64,000 nucleotides of DNA. Source: Ignavibacteriales bacterium. Lineage in GTDB: Bacteria > Bacteroidota > Ignavibacteria > Tepidaquicellales > Tepidaquicellaceae. The notes beneath the pieces were generated by a model. That model had not been told where the DNA came from and searched no databases. It saw only the letters and a program-made list of their open reading frames with translations. How positions within the stretch are numbered: the first letter of the stretch is position 1; each line of letters begins with the position of its first letter. The position numbers and the translations under genes were made by a program. This document shows, piece by piece, positions 35,789-45,344 of this stretch. The stretch spans positions 845,501-909,500 of the forward strand of contig JACKAC010000001.1 in the NCBI GenBank assembly GCA_020635255.1, in the 5' to 3' direction.

Positions 35789-36106
35789 TTAGCTCAGGTC
35801 GAAGACCCTGTCCAGTTTTGTGATCTTAAAAATGTTTAATAGCTTGTCGTTTGCGTTTATCAGTTTCAGGTCGCCGTCCGCGTCCTTTACCGACTTGTAA
35901 CAGCTTATCAATATGCCCAGCCCAGAGCTGTTAATAGAGTTTACTTCGCTCAGGTCTATCGCGTAAAACAAATGTCCTTCCGAAAGAAAATTCAGTATCT
36001 GGGATTTTACATCGTTTAGATTTGTAAGTCCCACCGACTCTTCTTTCAGAAGGATTGACTTATAACTGTTCGAATCGATTTCTATTTCCTGTATCTCGTA
36101 GTTCAT
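35789..36106 (-). CDS. STAS-domain protein (anti-sigma factor antagonist type)
   Basis: This 105-residue single-domain protein has the STAS helix motif VNSINSSGLGILISCYKS. The serine in SSGLG is at the place phosphorylated by cognate kinases in SpoIIAA-like proteins. It would release a sigma factor or other partner when unphosphorylated. No kinase or phosphatase partner is adjacent. It starts 2 bp after secF and is co-oriented with secDF and purA, so it may simply be co-transcribed. Confidence 0.88.
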   Translation of the reverse strand: MNYEIQEIEIDSNSYKSILLKEESVGLTNLNDVKSQILNFLSEGHLFYAIDLSEVNSINSSGLGILISCYKSVKDADGDLKLINANDKLLNIFKITKLDRVFDLS

Positions 36107-36108
36107 TC

Positions 36109-37059
36109 TTACTTTGTTCTTGCTGCGAGTCTCTTGCCCTTTGTTGATGCCTTCGACTTATCCAGTCTGTGCTTCCAGTCTACAACCACCGCGCTTGCTA
36201 CGAATATCGATGAATAAGTACCCGTGATTATACCCACCATAAATGTGAATGAAAATCCTCTTAGTACCTCTCCTCCGAATATAAAAATTACCAGCACAGT
36301 AAGAAATACAGTACCGCTGGTTATTATCGTTCTGCTCAATGTAGCGTTTACGCTCTTATTCATCACCGATTCTATCTCTTCATTCTTGAATAACCTTATG
36401 TTTTCACGTATTCTGTCGAATATAACCACCGTATCGTTTACCGAGAAACCGATAAGCGTAAGGAATGCCGCCAGCATAGGCTGATCGAATTCCAGCCTCA
36501 ATGGCAGTACCGCGTTACATATCGCGATTGCTGATATCGTGATCAGCACGTCGTGGAATAGCGCCGCTACTGCGCCTATTGCGTATATGAATTGGAATCG
36601 TAATGAAAGATATATCAATATACCAAGCAGTGAGAATATGATCGCGAATAAAGCGTTCCTTCTCAGCTCCTCACCGATCTTTGGTCCTACCTTATCTACT
36701 CTCAGCACTTCGAAATTATCGCCGGGGAAATTCTTCTTTATCGCAGTCTGTATGTTTTCCGCAACTGTCTGCCCTTCACCCTGCAGCGGAGTCCTCAGCA
36801 GTACGTCGTTCTCCGTGTCCATAGTCTTGATCTCCATACCCGGCAGACCTTCTCTGTCCATCGCGTCTCTCAATTCGCTTACGTTCACAGGTGTCTGGAA
36901 TCGCACTTGCAATTCCGTACCACCGACGAAGTCTATTCCCAGCGGGATGCCCTTTACAAACAGGGTTGCCATACCCACTATTATTACAATTAATGATACA
37001 ATATAGAACTTCTTCCTTTTTCCTAAGAAATCTATATTTGTATTTTCGAAAAGTCTCAT
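36109..37059 (-). CDS. secF: Protein translocase subunit SecF
   Basis: SecF works with SecD to pull proteins across the inner membrane using the proton gradient. At 316 residues it has six transmembrane helices. The family features GIPLGIDFVGGTELQVRF, the periplasmic loop, and FSVNDTVVIFDRIREN with LSRTIITSGTVFLTV are intact. It lies 27 bp after secD. Confidence 0.96.
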   Translation of the reverse strand: MRLFENTNIDFLGKRKKFYIVSLIVIIVGMATLFVKGIPLGIDFVGGTELQVRFQTPVNVSELRDAMDREGLPGMEIKTMDTENDVLLRTPLQGEGQTVAENIQTAIKKNFPGDNFEVLRVDKVGPKIGEELRRNALFAIIFSLLGILIYLSLRFQFIYAIGAVAALFHDVLITISAIAICNAVLPLRLEFDQPMLAAFLTLIGFSVNDTVVIFDRIRENIRLFKNEEIESVMNKSVNATLSRTIITSGTVFLTVLVIFIFGGEVLRGFSFTFMVGIITGTYSSIFVASAVVVDWKHRLDKSKASTKGKRLAARTK

Positions 37060-37086
37060 TATACTATTAAAATTATTCTAAATTTT

Positions 37087-39198
37087 CTATTTGCTTTTGG
37101 CTGTGCCAAAACTGAACGTCCATCCCTTTTCAAGGAATATGTCGAATATAAAGTGCGTTATCACTATAGCTGTGAATAGGTTCGCTACGAGACCGAATAA
37201 CAGCGTTATCGCAAATCCCTGTATCGGACCTGTTCCGAACTGGTACAGTATGATACCCGTAATAACACTGGTTATATGCGAGTCTATAATAGCCGAGAAC
37301 GCTTTCTTATAACCTATCTCTACCGCCGTCTTCATTGGCTTACCTGTTGCAAGCTCTTCCCTTATACGCTCGAATATAAGTACGTTCGTATCAACCGCCA
37401 TACCGAGTGTCAATATAAGACCCGCGATACCCGGCAGTGTCAGCGTCGCTTTAAATGAAGCCATGATACCAAGTACGAATAACACGTTGATAAGCAGTGC
37501 AAAGTCCGCTACCGATCCGCCCGTCCTGTAATATACTATCATGAATAACGCCACCAGTAACAGCGCTGCAATGGATGATGTTATTCCTGCTCTGATAGAG
37601 TCTTCACCGAGTGATGGTCCTATCGTTCTTTCTTCGATTATCTTCAGCGGAGCCGGTAATGCACCCGCTTTAAGTACGATCGCCAGCAGGTTAGCTTCCT
37701 GCACGCTGCCCATACCTTCGATGACCGAATTACCGCCCGTGATCTTGTTCCTTACCACCGGCGCGGAATATACAACGTTATCGAGTACTATGGCTATTCT
37801 CTTATCTATGTTAGCGCCTGTTATTCTTGCCCATGAACCTGCGCCCTCACTGTCCATTCTCATGTTTACGACAGGGGAGTTGCTTGTCTGGTCTATCGTT
37901 GCTACTGCATCTACTATAGATTTACCTGTAAGCTCAGGGGTTTTCTTTACTGCTATCAAAGTGTAAAACTTCACACCGCCCTCGCCAATTCCTTCGCGGT
38001 TAGCCCATAGGAATTGCATGTCCGGCGGAATTAATGCCTGGACGTCTTTTCTCGCTAAAAGCCTGTCTACTTTCGGTCTGTCTGTTTCGGTTACGTATCC
38101 GTCTGCCTGTCCTGACTGCGGATTTATCTGCACCAATGTAAAGAACAGCGGATTCTTCTTTATAAACTCTTCCTGTGTCATTTGAGTCGTATCCTGTGTC
38201 TGACCCGTATCGGAACTATTCGATGTATCACTGCTCTTAGTGGTATCTTTGCTCTTTGTTGTATCTTTTCCTTTAGTAGTATCTTTCTTTATTGTTTCGG
38301 TAGTCTTCTTGGTAGTATCTGTTTTCTTTGTAGTATCTTTCGGTGTTGTGCTGGTCTTTGTGTCCTGCTTCTTTCCTGTGGTATCATTCTTTCCGGCGGT
38401 TGTCTTCTTATTGGTAACCGTATCGGTTAGACTGCTCTTTGTGGAGTCGTTCACCTTTATATCGGAAAGAGGATTGGTGTTTGTAGCGTCTTTATTAAGT
38501 GTCGTATCGCTCGCAAGGTATTCATTAACCCTCTGCATGACTTCGACTGTCTTCTGCGGATCATATACCAGCTTAAATTCCAGCAATGCCGTTCCCTGCA
38601 ATAATTGCCTTACGTCTTCGGGATTACTTACACCCGGAAGCTCGACGATTATTCTGTTACCGCCAACCTTTTGTATCTGTGGCTCGGCTACACCGTATTG
38701 GTCGACCCTGTTCCTTACAACTTCGACAGCTCTTTCGATAGCGCCGTCTATTTCCTGGTCCAGCTTTCCTTTGATCTCATCTTCCGTATCCTGTATTTCT
38801 CCGTAATATGATTTCAGTGAAAGTCCCTTTGCGTTTAGCTTTTGCTGTAATACTTCAGCCACCGGCTCATCGGAATCTATATTAGTATTCCTCATCTCGG
38901 CCAATATATCTTCTAACTGCTGGTCCTTTCGTACAGCAAGGTCGCTCAATAGCTTGATAATGTCTACGTCCAGTACGACGTACATTCCGCCCTTAAGGTC
39001 GAGTCCGAGCTTTATTCTGTGCTCCTGGGAGCTTTTTAGATCCTGTGTATGATCATCCAAAAACTGGATGCTGTCCTGTCCGGTCAGTTTACTTAGATCT
39101 TTCCTTAATTGGTAATCTTTATAGGTGGGATATATAAAGTATATTGATATTCCTATCAGGCATACTGTAAGAACTATCCTCCAGAGATTTTTCTTCAA
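37087..39198 (-). CDS. secD: Protein translocase subunit SecD with large Thr/Lys/Asp-rich insertion
   Basis: SecD of the SecDF motor, 703 residues. The N-terminal membrane anchor, HRIKLGLDLKGGMYVVLDV, the VVRNRVDQYGVAEPQIQKVG segment, the P1 head, and the C-terminal membrane block with GLILTLGMAVDTNVLIFERIREE and FALLINVLFVLG are all present. Unusually, residues about 228-340 of the periplasmic part are a low-complexity run built from DTTK-like units. This insertion should protrude as a disordered arm outside the inner membrane. The rest of the protein looks normal, so function is expected to be kept. Confidence 0.95.
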   Translation of the reverse strand: MKKNLWRIVLTVCLIGISIYFIYPTYKDYQLRKDLSKLTGQDSIQFLDDHTQDLKSSQEHRIKLGLDLKGGMYVVLDVDIIKLLSDLAVRKDQQLEDILAEMRNTNIDSDEPVAEVLQQKLNAKGLSLKSYYGEIQDTEDEIKGKLDQEIDGAIERAVEVVRNRVDQYGVAEPQIQKVGGNRIIVELPGVSNPEDVRQLLQGTALLEFKLVYDPQKTVEVMQRVNEYLASDTTLNKDATNTNPLSDIKVNDSTKSSLTDTVTNKKTTAGKNDTTGKKQDTKTSTTPKDTTKKTDTTKKTTETIKKDTTKGKDTTKSKDTTKSSDTSNSSDTGQTQDTTQMTQEEFIKKNPLFFTLVQINPQSGQADGYVTETDRPKVDRLLARKDVQALIPPDMQFLWANREGIGEGGVKFYTLIAVKKTPELTGKSIVDAVATIDQTSNSPVVNMRMDSEGAGSWARITGANIDKRIAIVLDNVVYSAPVVRNKITGGNSVIEGMGSVQEANLLAIVLKAGALPAPLKIIEERTIGPSLGEDSIRAGITSSIAALLLVALFMIVYYRTGGSVADFALLINVLFVLGIMASFKATLTLPGIAGLILTLGMAVDTNVLIFERIREELATGKPMKTAVEIGYKKAFSAIIDSHITSVITGIILYQFGTGPIQGFAITLLFGLVANLFTAIVITHFIFDIFLEKGWTFSFGTAKSK

Positions 39199-39312
39199 AA
39201 TTCTACTCCGTGAAAATATTAAATTATTTCAAGATTTGTTGCCAAAGCCGTAGCTTCGGAAAAAATGACAAACGCTAAATTACTTGAAATACTTAGAATT
39301 GTCAATGTAATT

Positions 39313-39340
39313 AAGGGTTTAGATTAGTGCCTAAACCCTT
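39313..39340. other. Perfect inverted repeat in the divergent secD/M24 region
   Basis: AAGGGTTTAG/CTAAACCCTT gives a 10-bp stem with an 8-base loop between divergent genes. It is not followed by a clean T run. It may be an operator, a leader hairpin or a terminator relic. Confidence 0.45.
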
Positions 39341-39432
39341 GTTACTTTTGAATAATATCTTGAATTGAATTTGCTTATTATATTGAGTAATTTTAATGCT
39401 GTTTGAAAAAACATACCTTAAATCACCGCGAA

Positions 39433-40500
39433 ATGACCAGGATAGAAAGCATAAGGAAATCGTTCAAAAAACATGGGATTGATGCGCTCCTCGTTACTAA
39501 TCTTACCGGCATTAAATACCTTACGGGATTTCTAGGCAGTGCCGCTGTTGTCCTCATAACAAAGAAAAATGCTTACTTTATTACCGACTTCCGTTACAAA
39601 ACGGTCGTCAAAGACGGGCTTCCTTCTGATTATGAGGTCATGATCTCTAAGCAAAGCTCATTTGAATTCCTGAAAAAGCTTATAAAAAAGAATAAGCTTA
39701 AAAAAATTGGCTTTGAAGCTACAACGCTCAATTACAATGCGTATCTCGACCTTAAGGAAAATTACAAAGCAAAATTCGTTCCTGTTGCCGGGCTGGTAGA
39801 GTCCGTCTCCGCAATTAAGGAACCATATGAGCTTGATTGTCTGAAAAAAGCTATCGAGATCTCTGATAAAGCTTTCGAACATATTCTTGCGGCTATCGTC
39901 CCCGGGAAAACTACCGAAAAGGACCTCGCCGCCGATATTACTTATTTCCAGATGAAGCTTGGCGGAGAAAGGAATTCTTTCGACCCCATCGTAGCCGGCG
40001 GTGAAAATAGTGCTTTACCTCACGCTCATCCGACAGATAGAGTGATTCAATACGGCGATCTGCTTACACTCGATTATGGTACCGTGTATAAAGGCTTTAA
40101 TTCCGATATGACCCGCACGGTCGCGATAGGACAGATATCCGACGATAAAAGAAGGATATACGAAATAGTAAAAGAAGCGCAGAGGAGAGCAGTCGAAGCG
40201 ATAAAAGCAGGTATGGTTTGTAAAACCGTCGATGCAGTTGCTCGTGATTTTATTCGTGAGAATGGTTACGGTGATAATTTCGGACACGGGCTTGGGCACG
40301 GACTGGGATATGACGTGCATGAAGCCCCGAGATTAAATCAATTTAGTAAGTACAAACTTAAAGTAAATAATGTTGTTACTGTTGAGCCCGGTATATATGT
40401 AGAAGGACTGGGCGGTGTCAGGATCGAAGATGACGTTGTGGTAACCGATGACGGATGCGAGATATTAAACAAAACGACTAAAGACCTTGTTGTTCTTTAG
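39433..40500 (+). CDS. M24 family aminopeptidase (Xaa-Pro peptidase type)
   Basis: From the ATG at 39433 the protein has 355 residues and begins MTRIESIRKSFKKHGIDALLV, as is usual in the family; a TTG ten codons upstream is a possible alternative. The N-terminal creatinase-like domain is followed by the pita-bread catalytic domain with metal ligands in LTLDYGTVYKGFNSDMTRT, FGHGLGHGLGYDVHEAP, VTVEPGIYV and VRIEDDVVVT. It removes N-terminal residues before proline in the cytoplasm. It heads a same-strand run with a glycosyltransferase, purD, galE and meaB. Confidence 0.93.
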   Translation: MTRIESIRKSFKKHGIDALLVTNLTGIKYLTGFLGSAAVVLITKKNAYFITDFRYKTVVKDGLPSDYEVMISKQSSFEFLKKLIKKNKLKKIGFEATTLNYNAYLDLKENYKAKFVPVAGLVESVSAIKEPYELDCLKKAIEISDKAFEHILAAIVPGKTTEKDLAADITYFQMKLGGERNSFDPIVAGGENSALPHAHPTDRVIQYGDLLTLDYGTVYKGFNSDMTRTVAIGQISDDKRRIYEIVKEAQRRAVEAIKAGMVCKTVDAVARDFIRENGYGDNFGHGLGHGLGYDVHEAPRLNQFSKYKLKVNNVVTVEPGIYVEGLGGVRIEDDVVVTDDGCEILNKTTKDLVVL

Positions 40501-40532
40501 TGCAGGTTTTATTAATTAGCATGAGGTAGTAT

Positions 40533-41810
40533 TTGAACAAGGTTTTAATTATCTCCTATTATTTTCCACCGATGGGCATGGGGGGTGTGCAGAGAACGCT
40601 GAAGTTTGCTAAGTATCTGCCCCAGTTCGGCTGGCAGCCGGTTGTCATTACTGACAGCCCTAAAAAATACTTTGCCGTCGATGAGTCGCTTCTCGATGAA
40701 GCTCTGCGCAGTAACATCATTATCGAGAGAACTGGTAAGGAAAAGTTCAATCCAAAGAACATACAGATCAAAGCCCCTGCGGAAAAATTCCGTAAGCTGA
40801 GAAGCACCTTATCGCAGTTTATTTTTGTCCCCGATAGTAAGATTGGTTTCAAGAAAAAAGCTCTGAAAAAGATTGACGAGATATGGGATTCTTACGGAGG
40901 CTTCGATCTTGTTTACTCGACTGCTCCGCCATATACGGACCACCTCATCGGGCTTGAAGTCAAAAAGAGATACAATATCCCTCTCGTGCTCGATTACCGC
41001 GACGCATGGGTAGACAGTCCGGTGCTTAATTATTACCCGACTTCTTATCATAAGCTAAAGAATATCCGCCTCGAAAAATCCGTTATCGGAGGCGCTAATA
41101 AGGTCATTACAACGAATAGAAGAGTTAAAGAATATATCATAGCACGCTACGGAAATATAGAGTATAATGATGTTCGGATAATCCCGCACGGTTACGATAC
41201 CGAGGACTTCGAGATCGCCTCGAGAGAGCCCATGGAAAAACCTAAACGCATGAGGATAACTTACTCCGGCAGTTTCTACACCAGGGACCCCGGGTATTAC
41301 TTTGATGCTATAAAACTTCTCTTCGATAAGTTTCCTGAACTGAAAGACAAGATCGAATTTTGTTTTATCGGGCACGTTACTGAGGAGAATAGAAAGCTTA
41401 TAAAAGAGTATGGCATTGCGGATAACGTTGTGCTTACAGGTTACCTGAATCACATTGATTGTGTGCGCTACATCATGTCGTCCGATATTCTTTTCCTTCT
41501 CATCAGCAGGGGAGAAAACGAAGATGCCGCCATGCCCGGAAAGGTTGGTGAGTATATAGGAAGCAGAAAGCCGATAATTGCGTGCATACCCGAGGGTGTT
41601 ACAAAGAAATATCTCGAAAACTACGGCGCGATTACTTTTATTCCGGATGAAGATTCCGCGGAGATCGTAAAAGCCGTTCTCGACTATTACGAATTATACA
41701 AAAAAGGCGAACTGCCAAAACCGGATGAAGCGGTTGTCACGCAGTTCGACAGGAAAAAAATGACTGAGGAACTTGCTACTGAGTTTAACTACCTCTTGTC
41801 TATTGAATAA
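40533..41810 (+). CDS. Glycosyltransferase, GT4-like (GT-B fold)
   Basis: This 425-residue protein is read from a TTG start after GAGGTAG. It has the N-terminal KVLIISYYFPPMGMGGVQRTLKFAKYLP of GT4 enzymes, and a C-terminal domain with MRITYSGSFYTRDPGYYF, VVLTGYLNHIDCVRYI and the AAMPGKVGEYIGSRKPIIA sugar-nucleotide region. It probably adds a sugar to a surface polysaccharide or glycolipid precursor at the inner membrane. The acceptor cannot be inferred; galE two genes on may supply UDP-sugars. Confidence 0.85.
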   Translation: MNKVLIISYYFPPMGMGGVQRTLKFAKYLPQFGWQPVVITDSPKKYFAVDESLLDEALRSNIIIERTGKEKFNPKNIQIKAPAEKFRKLRSTLSQFIFVPDSKIGFKKKALKKIDEIWDSYGGFDLVYSTAPPYTDHLIGLEVKKRYNIPLVLDYRDAWVDSPVLNYYPTSYHKLKNIRLEKSVIGGANKVITTNRRVKEYIIARYGNIEYNDVRIIPHGYDTEDFEIASREPMEKPKRMRITYSGSFYTRDPGYYFDAIKLLFDKFPELKDKIEFCFIGHVTEENRKLIKEYGIADNVVLTGYLNHIDCVRYIMSSDILFLLISRGENEDAAMPGKVGEYIGSRKPIIACIPEGVTKKYLENYGAITFIPDEDSAEIVKAVLDYYELYKKGELPKPDEAVVTQFDRKKMTEELATEFNYLLSIE

Positions 41811-41835
41811 AATCTGATTCTTTAACAAAATTCTT

Positions 41836-43134
41836 TTGAAAGTGAATATCCTGCTTGTAGGTAACGGTGGAAGGGAAAATGCCCTTGCCTGGAGGATCTA
41901 TACTTCTCCTTCTTTTAGAGATTCCGGTTCTAAAATGTACTGCACACTGGGAAGCCCCGGCATTGACCGCTTTGCCGAACCCATTAATATTAAACCCGAT
42001 GACATTTCTGCTCTTGTAGATTTTGCTAAGGACAATTCGATTGATTTTACTGTCGTCGGTCCTGAAATTCCGCTTGCCCTGGGCATCGTTGATGAATTTA
42101 CAAAGAACGGTTTAAAAATATTCGGTCCCACAAAGTCCGCGTCACGCATCGAATCAAGTAAAAAGTATGCAAAGGAGTTAATGAGGGCTCACGGCATTCC
42201 TACCGCTTCGTTCGAAACGTTTGGTAAAGATAATATCACTGAAGCTGAAGCATATCTTCGCTCGATAAATTACCCGGTCGTAATAAAAGCCGACGGGCTT
42301 GCTGCCGGAAAAGGTGTTATCATTGCTGAGTCCTTCGATGAAGCCCTGGCGACCGTAAAGAGTTTTACCGAAGAGAACATCTTCGGAGAATCCGGTTGGA
42401 GCTTTGTTGTTGAAGAGTTCATTACCGGCAACGAGGTTTCCGTCTTTGCAATAACAGACGGTGAAAATTATGTTATCCTCCCGTCCTCGCAGGATCATAA
42501 AAAGATATTCGACGGCGACGAAGGAAAAAATACCGGCGGAATGGGTGCTTACGCCCCTGCTGATAAATTTCTCGATGAAGAGCTCCTCATGGAAGTAAAA
42601 GAAATTATTATAGATAAGACACTGTATGCTCTTAGCGAAGATAAATCTAAATTTAAAGGCTGTCTCTTTGCTGGACTGATGATTGATAAGGATAGAAAAC
42701 CCTACGTGATAGAGTTTAACTGCCGTTTTGGCGATCCGGAAACTCAGGCATTACTCCCTATAATAAAATCCGACTTCCTTAAACTTCTTCTCGCTTCCGC
42801 TGAGGGAAAGATAGCGGATTACAAGCTCGAAACGGAAAGAGGTTCATGCGCATGCGTCGTTATTGCATCGGGAGGCTACCCGGACGACTACGAAAAAGGA
42901 AAGGTTATAACAGGTCTGGACGATATGGACGGACCTACGCTGGTATTTCATGCAGGAACGAAGTATGGTGTTGACAAAGAACAGGTCGTTACAAACGGCG
43001 GTCGTGTGTTAAGCGTTGTCGCGCGAGGCAGTTCGCTCGCTGAGGCTGTCGCCACTGTCTATGAAAATGTTGATAAAATAAAGTTCGACGGTATGCACTA
43101 CAGAAAAGATATCGGGCACAGGAGTCTCGGCTAA
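41836..43134 (+). CDS. purD: Phosphoribosylamine-glycine ligase
   Basis: PurD makes glycinamide ribonucleotide from phosphoribosylamine, glycine and ATP in purine synthesis. The 432-residue protein starts NILLVGNGGRENALAWRI (Asn where His is usual in GGREHAL). It contains the ATP-grasp segments VVIKADGLAAGKGVIIA and GKNTGGMGAYAPA, and FNCRFGDPETQALLP. TTG is the likely start; a GTG two codons later is possible. Its last base overlaps the galE start codon. Confidence 0.96.
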   Translation: MKVNILLVGNGGRENALAWRIYTSPSFRDSGSKMYCTLGSPGIDRFAEPINIKPDDISALVDFAKDNSIDFTVVGPEIPLALGIVDEFTKNGLKIFGPTKSASRIESSKKYAKELMRAHGIPTASFETFGKDNITEAEAYLRSINYPVVIKADGLAAGKGVIIAESFDEALATVKSFTEENIFGESGWSFVVEEFITGNEVSVFAITDGENYVILPSSQDHKKIFDGDEGKNTGGMGAYAPADKFLDEELLMEVKEIIIDKTLYALSEDKSKFKGCLFAGLMIDKDRKPYVIEFNCRFGDPETQALLPIIKSDFLKLLLASAEGKIADYKLETERGSCACVVIASGGYPDDYEKGKVITGLDDMDGPTLVFHAGTKYGVDKEQVVTNGGRVLSVVARGSSLAEAVATVYENVDKIKFDGMHYRKDIGHRSLG

Positions 43135-44156
43135 TGAAAGTTCTCGTAACAGGTGGAACGGGTTACATAGGTTCGCATACCGCGGTTGAATTACAAAACG
43201 CCGGCTATGATGTCATTATAATTGACAATCTTTCTAATTCCAATATCGAAGTTCTCGACGGCATAGAAAAGATCACCGGCATACGCCCCGCTTTCGAAAA
43301 GATCGATCTTACTGACCTTGCTTCGCTGACTGCCTTCTTCGAGAATAATAAAGACATCGAAGCCGTTATCCACTTCGCCGCGTTTAAAGCTGTCGGCGAG
43401 TCCGTACTTAATCCCCTAAAATATTACCACAATAATATCGGCGGAACGATAAACCTGGTTAAACTTACAAATGCTCACGGGATAAATAACTTTGTCTTTT
43501 CGTCTTCCTGCACGGTTTATGGCGAGACCTCTGACCTTCCCGTTAGTGAAAACTCTCCTATAAAAGAGGCATTTTCACCATACGGCTACACTAAACAGGT
43601 TAACGAACAGATTTTAAAAGACACCTCGCGTGTATCTGACCTTAAAGCAATTACCTTACGTTACTTTAATCCCATCGGCGCTCATGAGTCCGCTTTAATT
43701 GGTGAACTCCCTACGGGCGTCCCCGATAATCTCGTCCCGTATATTACACAGACTGCCATCGGCAGACGGGAGATACTTACCGTGAACGGAAACGACTATG
43801 ACACGCCCGACGGCACTAATATCCGCGACTACATTCACGTCGTCGACCTGGCAAAAGCTCACGTAAAAGCTCTCGACAGGCTCGTCGAAAACAAGAATAC
43901 GGAAAAGTTTGAAGTCTTCAATCTCGGCACTGGAAAAGGCTCCTCCGTTATGGAGGTCATACAGGCATTCGAGAGGGTATCCGGTGAAAAACTGAATTAC
44001 AAGATAGGTCCGCGAAGAGCCGGCGATATTACCAGTATCTACTCCGATACAAAAAAAGCTAATGAAGTCCTCGGGTGGAAAGTCGAAAAAGATCTCGATG
44101 ATATGCTCCGCACTGCGTGGAACTGGGAGCTGGCAAACGCAAAGAAACAAAGCTAA
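43134..44156 (+). CDS. galE: UDP-glucose 4-epimerase
   Basis: This NAD-dependent extended SDR interconverts UDP-glucose and UDP-galactose. The 340-residue protein has VTGGTGYIGSHTAVELQNAG, IHFAAFKAVGESV, the catalytic serine in FSSSCTVYG and Tyr-x3-Lys in YGYTKQVNEQ, then LRYFNPIGAHES and NIRDYIHVVDLAKAH. Length is normal. It overlaps purD at the start and meaB at the end (TAATG), consistent with translational coupling. Confidence 0.95.
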   Translation: MKVLVTGGTGYIGSHTAVELQNAGYDVIIIDNLSNSNIEVLDGIEKITGIRPAFEKIDLTDLASLTAFFENNKDIEAVIHFAAFKAVGESVLNPLKYYHNNIGGTINLVKLTNAHGINNFVFSSSCTVYGETSDLPVSENSPIKEAFSPYGYTKQVNEQILKDTSRVSDLKAITLRYFNPIGAHESALIGELPTGVPDNLVPYITQTAIGRREILTVNGNDYDTPDGTNIRDYIHVVDLAKAHVKALDRLVENKNTEKFEVFNLGTGKGSSVMEVIQAFERVSGEKLNYKIGPRRAGDITSIYSDTKKANEVLGWKVEKDLDDMLRTAWNWELANAKKQS

Positions 44157-45097
44157 TGGAAGTGAACGAACAATTTATTAATGATCTGAGAAACGGTGAC
44201 AAACGCGCCATCTCGCGTGCTATTTCCATTGTTGAGGACGGCTCAGCTGGCAGTACCGAACTACTAAAAGACATTTTTAAATACACCGGCAAAGCTCACC
44301 GCATTGGTATAACCGGTCCTCCCGGCGCCGGAAAATCTTCAATTACAAATTGTCTCGCTAAAATGCTCATCGACAGCGGTCATAAGGTCGGCATTATTGC
44401 CGTCGACCCGACGAGCCCGTTCACAGGGGGAGCGTTACTTGGTGACAGGATACGCATGCAGGAGGTTGGACTGCTTCCCGAGGTATTTATTCGCTCTATG
44501 GCAACACGAGGCAGTCTCGGTGGTCTCAGCAAATCCGTCGTCGAAGCATGCGACATACTCGACGCCTCCGGAAAAGATTTTATTCTTATAGAAACAGTCG
44601 GCGTGGGTCAGTCGGAACTAGACATCGCTCAGACCTGCGATACGACCGTTGTCGTTCTCGTTCCCGAATCCGGCGACGCGGTGCAGGCTATGAAAGCAGG
44701 GCTTATGGAGATTGCCGATATTTTCGTCGTCAATAAATCCGATAGGGAAGGTGCTGCGGGTGTTGCGACCACGATTAGAAATATCATTCACCTGAAACCC
44801 CCGTCCGAAGATAACTGGGAGATCAAAGTGTTAAATACGGCGAGCATCAAAAACGAGGGCATCACAGAACTGCTCGAGGAAATTATGCGCCATACAAATC
44901 ACCTCGAGGAAAGCGGGTTCCTTCGAAAAAAACGAACCTCTAACCTCGTTAAAAAGATAAACGAGCTGGTAAACGACCGTCTGCAGACCACTTTCTGGAA
45001 TTCTGCCCATACTGAGGACCTAAAGAAGAATCTTCCCTCTATTTACGAGAGGAATAATGACCCATACACTTATGTCGATAATTTGCTGAAGACTTAG
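44156..45097 (+). CDS. meaB: Methylmalonyl-CoA mutase-associated GTPase MeaB (ArgK family)
   Basis: MeaB is a G3E-type GTPase that protects and reloads the B12-dependent methylmalonyl-CoA mutase. From the ATG that overlaps the galE stop (TAATG) the protein has 313 residues. It shows Walker A GITGPPGAGKSSI (51-63), IIAVDPTSPFTGGALLGDRI, FIRSMATRGSLGGLS, ETVGVGQSELDI and NKSD. An earlier in-frame start inside galE is less likely. The mutase itself is not in the window, but this gene implies propionyl/methylmalonyl-CoA metabolism. Confidence 0.95.
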   Translation: MEVNEQFINDLRNGDKRAISRAISIVEDGSAGSTELLKDIFKYTGKAHRIGITGPPGAGKSSITNCLAKMLIDSGHKVGIIAVDPTSPFTGGALLGDRIRMQEVGLLPEVFIRSMATRGSLGGLSKSVVEACDILDASGKDFILIETVGVGQSELDIAQTCDTTVVVLVPESGDAVQAMKAGLMEIADIFVVNKSDREGAAGVATTIRNIIHLKPPSEDNWEIKVLNTASIKNEGITELLEEIMRHTNHLEESGFLRKKRTSNLVKKINELVNDRLQTTFWNSAHTEDLKKNLPSIYERNNDPYTYVDNLLKT

Positions 45098-45100
45098 TTT

Positions 45101-45127
45101 GTCATTCCCGCGAAAGCGGGAATCTAG
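45101..45127. repeat. REP palindrome (GTCATTCCCGC-GAAA-GCGGGAAT)
   Basis: ATTCCCGC/GCGGGAAT with a GAAA loop, preceded by GTC and followed by CTAGA. Sister copies lie at 47,501, 59,315 and 63,687. The rest of the 247-bp gap up to the PpiD-like gene holds no gene I can support. Confidence 0.75.
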
Positions 45128-45344
45128 ATTAAGCAATTCTGGACGAGAATATTCCTGCTTTCGGTTACAGTGCTATTTACGAGTTAAGCTTAAGATAATT
45201 TGATATTGCTGCATAAAGGCGAGTCTGTTACTGGATAGAGGGTTTATGTCATTGATTTTACTGATTAAAACAGGTAGGTTTCATGTTTGATTTGTTTAAT
45301 TATTCAATTTAATTACGGTTTTCACAGAAGTATAAACAACTTAA

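Noticed and set aside
44117..44155. Earlier in-frame start for MeaB inside galE
   Set aside because: The TAATG stop/start overlap at 44,154-44,158 is a typical coupled junction, and the longer form adds residues not seen in the family.
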